The position numbers and the translations under genes were made by a program. Below are positions 59,972 to 64,000 of a stretch of DNA of 64,000 nucleotides, in pieces (the first letter of the stretch is position 1; the number at the start of each line of letters is the position of its first letter). Source of the stretch: Anaerotignum lactatifermentans DSM 14214 (lineage in GTDB: Bacteria; Bacillota; Clostridia; Lachnospirales; Anaerotignaceae). Location: the NCBI RefSeq assembly GCF_900142265.1, contig NZ_FRAH01000004.1, positions 62,001 to 126,000 of the forward strand. Direction: 5' to 3'. The notes beneath the pieces are model-generated. The model did not search any database. It worked only from the letters and a program-made list of their open reading frames with translations, and was not told the origin of the DNA.

Positions 59972-60137
59972 TTACATATCTATAGGTATATTATCTTTTA
60001 AATCGTCTGAGACCAGTTTAAAATAAATATCCAACAGACGGTTTTTATCCATAAATTTATGTGTTATTTTTACTCTTATGTTTTGGATCTTTAATACATC
60101 CACGATTTCTTCATTTAAGATTCCTTTACCGGTCATA
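59972..60137 (-). pseudogene. Possible small gene upstream of the recombinase, frameshifted
   Basis: From an ATG at 60137 with AGAGGTG upstream the frame reads MTGKGIL and stops after 8 codons. If one T of an ATT run is ignored it continues NEEIVDVLKIQNIRVKITHK, FMDKNRLLDIYFKLVSDDLK to TAA at 59972, 54 codons. The good ribosome site and the protein-like shifted frame suggest a gene broken by one inserted base. Family unknown. Confidence 0.4.
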
Positions 60138-60174
60138 AATCACCTCTAAAATATGATATGGCTTATATAAAAAG

Positions 60175-60198
60175 GCAGTAAGGCAAAGCCTTACCGCC
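60175..60198 (-). terminator. Terminator/attenuator between leader peptide and recombinase
   Basis: GGCGGTAAGGC / GCCTTACTGCC hairpin followed by TTTTTA on the minus strand. Confidence 0.75.
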
Positions 60199-60214
60199 TC
60201 ATCCTCTGATTTTA

Positions 60215-60274
60215 TTACCAATTTTTTGATAATCGGTCAGTAGCCAAAACAATGTATCGGCATAATACATTCAC
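60215..60274 (-). CDS. 19-residue leader peptide upstream of the recombinase
   Basis: GTG at 60274 with a strong GGGGGAGGTG ribosome site; reads VNVLCRYIVLATDRLSKNW then TAA. It is followed 17 nt later by a terminator hairpin, then the recombinase. This resembles ribosome-controlled attenuation leaders. Its short length and strong site set it apart from random frames. The signal it would sense is unknown. Confidence 0.5.
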   Translation of the reverse strand: MNVLCRYIVLATDRLSKNW

Positions 60275-60638
60275 AGGAATTTCACCTCCCCCTTCACGCG
60301 GGCTGCCGTCCTTGCGATGTCTGGGACTCGGCAGGAGTATCATTATAGGTCTGTTCAGATCATGGCGTATGTTTCTGCCTAAAACACTTAGAGTTAGTAT
60401 TTATCGCTCGGATTTAATTGGTTGCTTTGGAACTCGCCTATATGTAAACTCCATTTACTTTCCAATGCCAAAAACCTTTCATGGCGTACTATTCTCTTAT
60501 CGCTTCCCGTTTCCGGCTGAACAGCTAACGTATTTTGCTGCTGAATATAAATTTTTCAAGGTTCTCAGGGATGTTATATAACCCCCTCACTTATAAGCCG
60601 AAAAAATAGACTGTTTAACAGGCATTTTTTTTAAATTT

Positions 60639-61055
60639 TTAAAGATTTTTTTCGATAATCTTCTTTAACTTTTTAAAAAGCCTTAGTTTTGTTTCATTCA
60701 CAGTTTGTTGGGTAATTTTACATATCTCAGCTATCTCTTTTTCCGTTTTTCCATCGGCGATGAGTTGACAAATATGATATTTGTCTCCTATCTTCTCAGC
60801 GTATGACCAAATATCAGGCAAAAGATTTTTAATTGCGTCTTCTTCCACATTTACTTTGTTGTCTTTAATAAAATCAACTCCGTTGGATGTTTCGGTATCC
60901 CATCCGTCGTAGTATAAAAGGCCATGAGACTTATCTCTTTCAATAAGGTATTTTTCTTTTCTTTCCATTTCATAGTAGGCTGTATATACTTCACCGGTTA
61001 CTTCCACTAAAATTTTTTGAACTCTTATAAAATATCTTTTGCTTTCTGTTTTCAT
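60639..61055 (-). CDS. Sigma-70-like/HTH protein of mobile elements
   Basis: 138 residues. AAGGGATAAC-type ribosome site before the ATG. C-terminal sigma region 4-type HTH: LIADGKTEKEIAEICKITQQ, TVNETKLRLFKKLKKIIE. The N-terminal half (KRYFIRVQKILVEVTGEVYT, DKSHGLLYYDG) is typical of small sigma-like proteins found on Clostridial integrative elements. It may activate island promoters. It lies upstream of the recombinase leader in the same direction. Confidence 0.8.
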   Translation of the reverse strand: MKTESKRYFIRVQKILVEVTGEVYTAYYEMERKEKYLIERDKSHGLLYYDGWDTETSNGVDFIKDNKVNVEEDAIKNLLPDIWSYAEKIGDKYHICQLIADGKTEKEIAEICKITQQTVNETKLRLFKKLKKIIEKNL

Positions 61056-61553
61056 TAGTTATCCCTCCGATTAAAATTTGTTTTCAGCGGCAAATTTAAT
61101 CAGAGGTCGGCGGTGCTCTGCATCTTGCTATAAAATAAAAAAAGCAAATCTCTTTTTGAGACTTGCTTTTGGGCATAGGTACTTTGTTAATATTTTTAGA
61201 GAGCTGGTTTAGCTTTTGCCTTTGATAAGTAAAATATCTGCTTTCCTTGACAAGGAATACAGCTCTTTTTCCAATATCTTTTATATATCCGCAATATCCA
61301 TCTTCATTTTTATGTGTATATCCATAAAATACCGCACCTTTATATCAATCACGACCTTTTTCACCTTTTTACAGTTTCATCATATCGAATAACACTAAAA
61401 AATATTGTAGAAACAACTCGATTAGATTAATATTTTGTGCGACAAAAAATTATAATATGTTCCATGCGAATATAAAAAACCGGAAGCATAAAAGCCTCCG
61501 GTTGTAAATCCGTAATATTTTATTTTTAATTAGATTTTTATGCAGATGTTAAT
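61056..61553. other. Gene-poor island stretch with a degraded frame
   Basis: On the minus strand a frame from about 61347 to 61096 reads GAVFYGYTHKNEDGYCGYIK, DIGKRAVFLVKESRYFTYQR and further, but has no start codon. A GTG-led start (KKVVIDIK) upstream is one base out of frame, with AAAAGGTG before it. A hairpin with T-run near 61138-61170 falls inside. Probably a decayed gene. A second hairpin CCGGAAGC/GCCTCCGG at about 61481-61503 ends the HsdR side. Confidence 0.35.
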
Positions 61554-64000
61554 CTAAATTTCTGTGTTGTCCGCCCAAAGTTCACACTGAATCATAACCG
61601 TTTGCACGGCGTCATCCATTCCATCCGGCGGATAACGATGCTTTTTTAAGAGTCTTTTTATCATCATGCGCATTTTGGCTCGGGCGGAGTCTCGTTTCTG
61701 CCAGTCAATAGTCCTGTTCTTGCGCAGTGTATCAGCCAGCTCTTTTGTAATGGCAATCAGTTCTTCGTTTTCGTAAAAGTCCTTTATTGCCTGCGGCTTG
61801 GTAAGGGCGTCATAAAAAGCAAGCTCATCTGCAGTAAGACCAAGTTCATTGCCTTCTTTGTTGACGGTTGCTATCTGCTTTGCCAGATTAAGAAGTTCCT
61901 CAATTACTTCCTCGTTTGTCAGCATACCGTTTAAATATCTGTTCATTGTGCTTTGTATTATTTCGCTGAATTTTTCGGACTTCACAACATTGGTGCGGCG
62001 GTAAATCTGCACCTGCTCCGCAATGAGTTTTTTCAAAAGTTCCACGGCAAGGTTTTTTTCCTTCATCTTGGAGATTTCCTCAAGAAACTTAGGATCAAAC
62101 AAAGAAAACTCCTCTGACACATCGGAAAACAGATTGATAACGCCTTCGCTTTTTACGCTCTGCCTGAGAAGGGCGTTTATTCTTTCGTTCATTTCCGGAA
62201 GCGATATCTTCCTTCCTTCTCCCTGATTCATTAGCCTCATTACAAGAACACGCACCGCCTCGAAAAATGCAGCTTCAATGCGCAGCGTTTCTTCCGCAAG
62301 AGAAGAACAAAGGGAAAGAGCCTGATGAAGCAGAAGTGCTTCTTTCAGAAAATCCTCTCTTTCTCTTTCTTTATCAACTGCCACAATAAAGTTTACGGCT
62401 CCGCTGATTGCTTTTGAACGTTCAAGGTCTGAACCGGTCATAAATTTTGAATAATCATATCCATGGAAAATGTCCCTGCAAATCGAGAGCTTTTCCAAAA
62501 ACTTCGGGTATGCCACCTTCGTGACATCAGTGTCGCCGTAATTTTTTCTATCACGGGAGGTATAGTCGTTCATCGCTTCCTTTAAAGCTGAGGCGATACC
62601 TACATAGTCAACAACAAGCCCGCCTTCTTTATCGCCGAACACCCGGTTTACACGAGCAATGGCCTGCATAAGGTTATATCCTTTCATAGGCTTGTAAACA
62701 TACATTGTGGCAAGGGAGGGAACATCAAAACCGGTCAGCCACATATCAACCACAATGGCAATTTTCAGTGGGCTGTCATTGTTCTTAAACTCCTTCGCCA
62801 GCTCATCACGGTGGCGCTTGTTTCCTATGATACTTCGCCATTCTTCCGGGTCTTTGTTGCTTTCTGTCATTACAACGGCTACTTTTTCAGTCCAGGAAGG
62901 GCGCAGCTTTAAAATTCGGTTATAAATCTTCATGGCTATCTCCCGTGAATAGGCAACAATCATGGCTTTCCCTGTCAGAAGATTTTTTCTGTAGTTTTCA
63001 TAATGGTCAAGGATATCATCCACAAGAGAGGCTATGGTTTCATCATTTCCCAAGATTGCCTCCATCTGCCCAAGCTCCCGTTTGCTTTTGGCAATGACCT
63101 CAGGATCGGCGTTATTAGCCATAATGTCGTATTCTGCGTCAATGAGCTTTAATGTGGCCTCATCTAATTTCAGGCGTATAACACGGCTTTCATAATAAAC
63201 AGGTCGGGTTGCACCATCTTCCACAGCCTGTGTCATATCATATACATCAATGTAATCGCCGAAAACCTCGCGGGTGCTTCTGTCCTTCAGGGAGATAGGC
63301 GTTCCGGTAAAGCCTATGTAAGTGGCGTTTGGGAGGCTGTTGCGGATAATTCGTGCTGTGCCAGTCTTAATTTTGCCCGTTTTGGCGTCAACTTTCTCCT
63401 GAAGTCCATATTGCCCGCGGTGTGCTTCATCCGCCATAACCACAATATTCCTTCGTTCAGACAGCGGTTCATGCGATTCCTCAAACTTCTGCATGGTTGT
63501 AAAAATAATGCCGTTTGCCTGCCTGCCGTTAAGCAGTGATTTTAAATGCTCCCGACTCTCAGCGTGCATTGGCTCCTGACGCAGAAAATCCTTGCACTTG
63601 GCAAACTGCCCAAAGAGCTGGTCGTCTAAGTCGTTTCTGTCTGTCAGTACAACAATGGTCGGGCTGTCTAACATTTCTTGAAGAAGGTGGGCGTAAAACA
63701 CCATAGACAATGATTTGCCGCTGCCCTGGGTATGCCAGAAAACACCGCCTTTACCGTCGGTTTTTGTAGCGTGTTTTGTAGATACAACCGCCTTTTTAAC
63801 GGCAAAGTACTGATGATACGCCGCCAGAATTTTAAACTGCTTCACGCCTTCATTTGAGAAGCATATAAAGTTTTTAATAATATCCAACAGTCGCTCTTTG
63901 TCGAACATTCCCTCAAAAAATGTGTCAAACTGCGCATACTGCGTGTTTTCATAACTGCCGTCTTTCGTTTTCCATTCCATGAAACGATCCTCTCCGGAGG
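61554..64000 (-). CDS. hsdR: Type I restriction-modification system subunit R (partial, 5' end outside the window)
   Basis: At least 815 codons; the frame is open through the right edge (SGEDRF before the in-window Met at 63980), so the N-terminal nuclease domain is probably beyond it. SF2 helicase motor: Walker [16 protein letters not shown], motif [12 protein letters not shown], motif [15 protein letters not shown], motif [19 protein letters not shown]-terminal helical domain about 250 residues. It moves DNA with ATP and cuts unmodified DNA with HsdM and HsdS. Those genes should lie to the right. Confidence 0.93.
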   Translation of the reverse strand, partial: SGEDRFMEWKTKDGSYENTQYAQFDTFFEGMFDKERLLDIIKNFICFSNEGVKQFKILAAYHQYFAVKKAVVSTKHATKTDGKGGVFWHTQGSGKSLSMVFYAHLLQEMLDSPTIVVLTDRNDLDDQLFGQFAKCKDFLRQEPMHAESREHLKSLLNGRQANGIIFTTMQKFEESHEPLSERRNIVVMADEAHRGQYGLQEKVDAKTGKIKTGTARIIRNSLPNATYIGFTGTPISLKDRSTREVFGDYIDVYDMTQAVEDGATRPVYYESRVIRLKLDEATLKLIDAEYDIMANNADPEVIAKSKRELGQMEAILGNDETIASLVDDILDHYENYRKNLLTGKAMIVAYSREIAMKIYNRILKLRPSWTEKVAVVMTESNKDPEEWRSIIGNKRHRDELAKEFKNNDSPLKIAIVVDMWLTGFDVPSLATMYVYKPMKGYNLMQAIARVNRVFGDKEGGLVVDYVGIASALKEAMNDYTSRDRKNYGDTDVTKVAYPKFLEKLSICRDIFHGYDYSKFMTGSDLERSKAISGAVNFIVAVDKEREREDFLKEALLLHQALSLCSSLAEETLRIEAAFFEAVRVLVMRLMNQGEGRKISLPEMNERINALLRQSVKSEGVINLFSDVSEEFSLFDPKFLEEISKMKEKNLAVELLKKLIAEQVQIYRRTNVVKSEKFSEIIQSTMNRYLNGMLTNEEVIEELLNLAKQIATVNKEGNELGLTADELAFYDALTKPQAIKDFYENEELIAITKELADTLRKNRTIDWQKRDSARAKMRMMIKRLLKKHRYPPDGMDDAVQTVMIQCELWADNTEI

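Larger units (their letters stand above)
60138..60638. other. Untranslated region upstream of the recombinase
   Basis: Holds, on the minus strand, a structured region (hairpin CTGCC/GGCAG at 60334-60303), the leader peptide at 60274-60215 and a terminator at 60198-60175. A long plus-strand frame here lacks a ribosome site and protein character. Confidence 0.55.

Noticed and set aside
60252-60581. 109-codon plus-strand frame upstream of the recombinase
   Set aside because: No ribosome site, low protein character, and it covers the leader peptide and hairpin on the other strand.

Overview
The window is a chromosomal replication-origin region from a low-to-mid GC Gram-positive anaerobe. It most resembles a Clostridia/Lachnospiraceae-type Bacillota (an Anaerotignum-like genome is my guess from gene content, not a demonstrated identity). 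Reasons: the order gyrA-gyrB-recF-S4 protein-dnaN-dnaA-[DnaA boxes]-rpmH-rnpA-yidD-yidC-jag-mnmE-mnmG-rsmG-noc-parA-parB, a T-box leader on serS, parS sites of the TGTTTCACGTGAAACA type, C_GCAxxG_C_C and anaerobic sulfite-reductase-like proteins, and lipoproteins without an outer-membrane gene set.

Layout. 1-7.3 kb: end of a ferric-siderophore ABC transporter operon, a siroheme/ferredoxin sulfite-reductase-like gene with a divergent LysR regulator, a PfkB sugar kinase and small proteins. 7.5-14.7 kb: MarR-RND efflux operon, patatin-like lipase plus MBL hydrolase, and a CatA-like acetyltransferase. 15.1-15.6 kb: tRNA-Thr/Tyr/fMet operon. 15.7-20.3 kb: GntR regulator, CapA-like lipoprotein, TPM/zinc-ribbon membrane pair. 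20.4-31.1 kb: gyrA to dnaA on the minus strand, with two extra paralogous gene pairs inserted (one member of one pair is broken). 31.1-32.0 kb: origin region. 32.0-41.8 kb: rpmH to noc on the plus strand. 41.8-48.7 kb: accessory genes, a dead IS3-family element and a tandem family of exported proteins. 48.7-58.2 kb: argS, lipid kinase, parS-parA-parB, DUF4446, HAD phosphatase, candidate antisense-strand small RNA, T-box-serS and tRNA-Ser. 58.2-64.0 kb: AT-rich mobile island with a large serine recombinase, a sigma-like protein and a type I restriction R subunit that runs off the window.

Most genes left of about 31.3 kb are on the minus strand and most to the right are on the plus strand, so both arms are read away from the origin. 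ParA, ParB and Noc with three parS sites handle segregation and division-site control. MnmE and MnmG modify tRNA, RsmG modifies 16S rRNA, and YidC/YidD/Jag serve membrane insertion.

The least ordinary content is between genes. One family of intergenic elements is built from short hairpins whose arms change together between copies (4.2, 15.0, 40.8, 51.4, 54.3 kb); two full copies are bracketed by duplicated terminator hairpins. A second family of hairpin repeats occurs at 7.3, 14.8, 42.8, 45.3 and 55.6 kb, and the IS sits in the loop of one of these. Other points are a second DnaA-box cluster at 54.65 kb, a candidate minus-strand small RNA at 56.13-56.24 kb, and a 19-codon leader peptide with a terminator upstream of the island recombinase.
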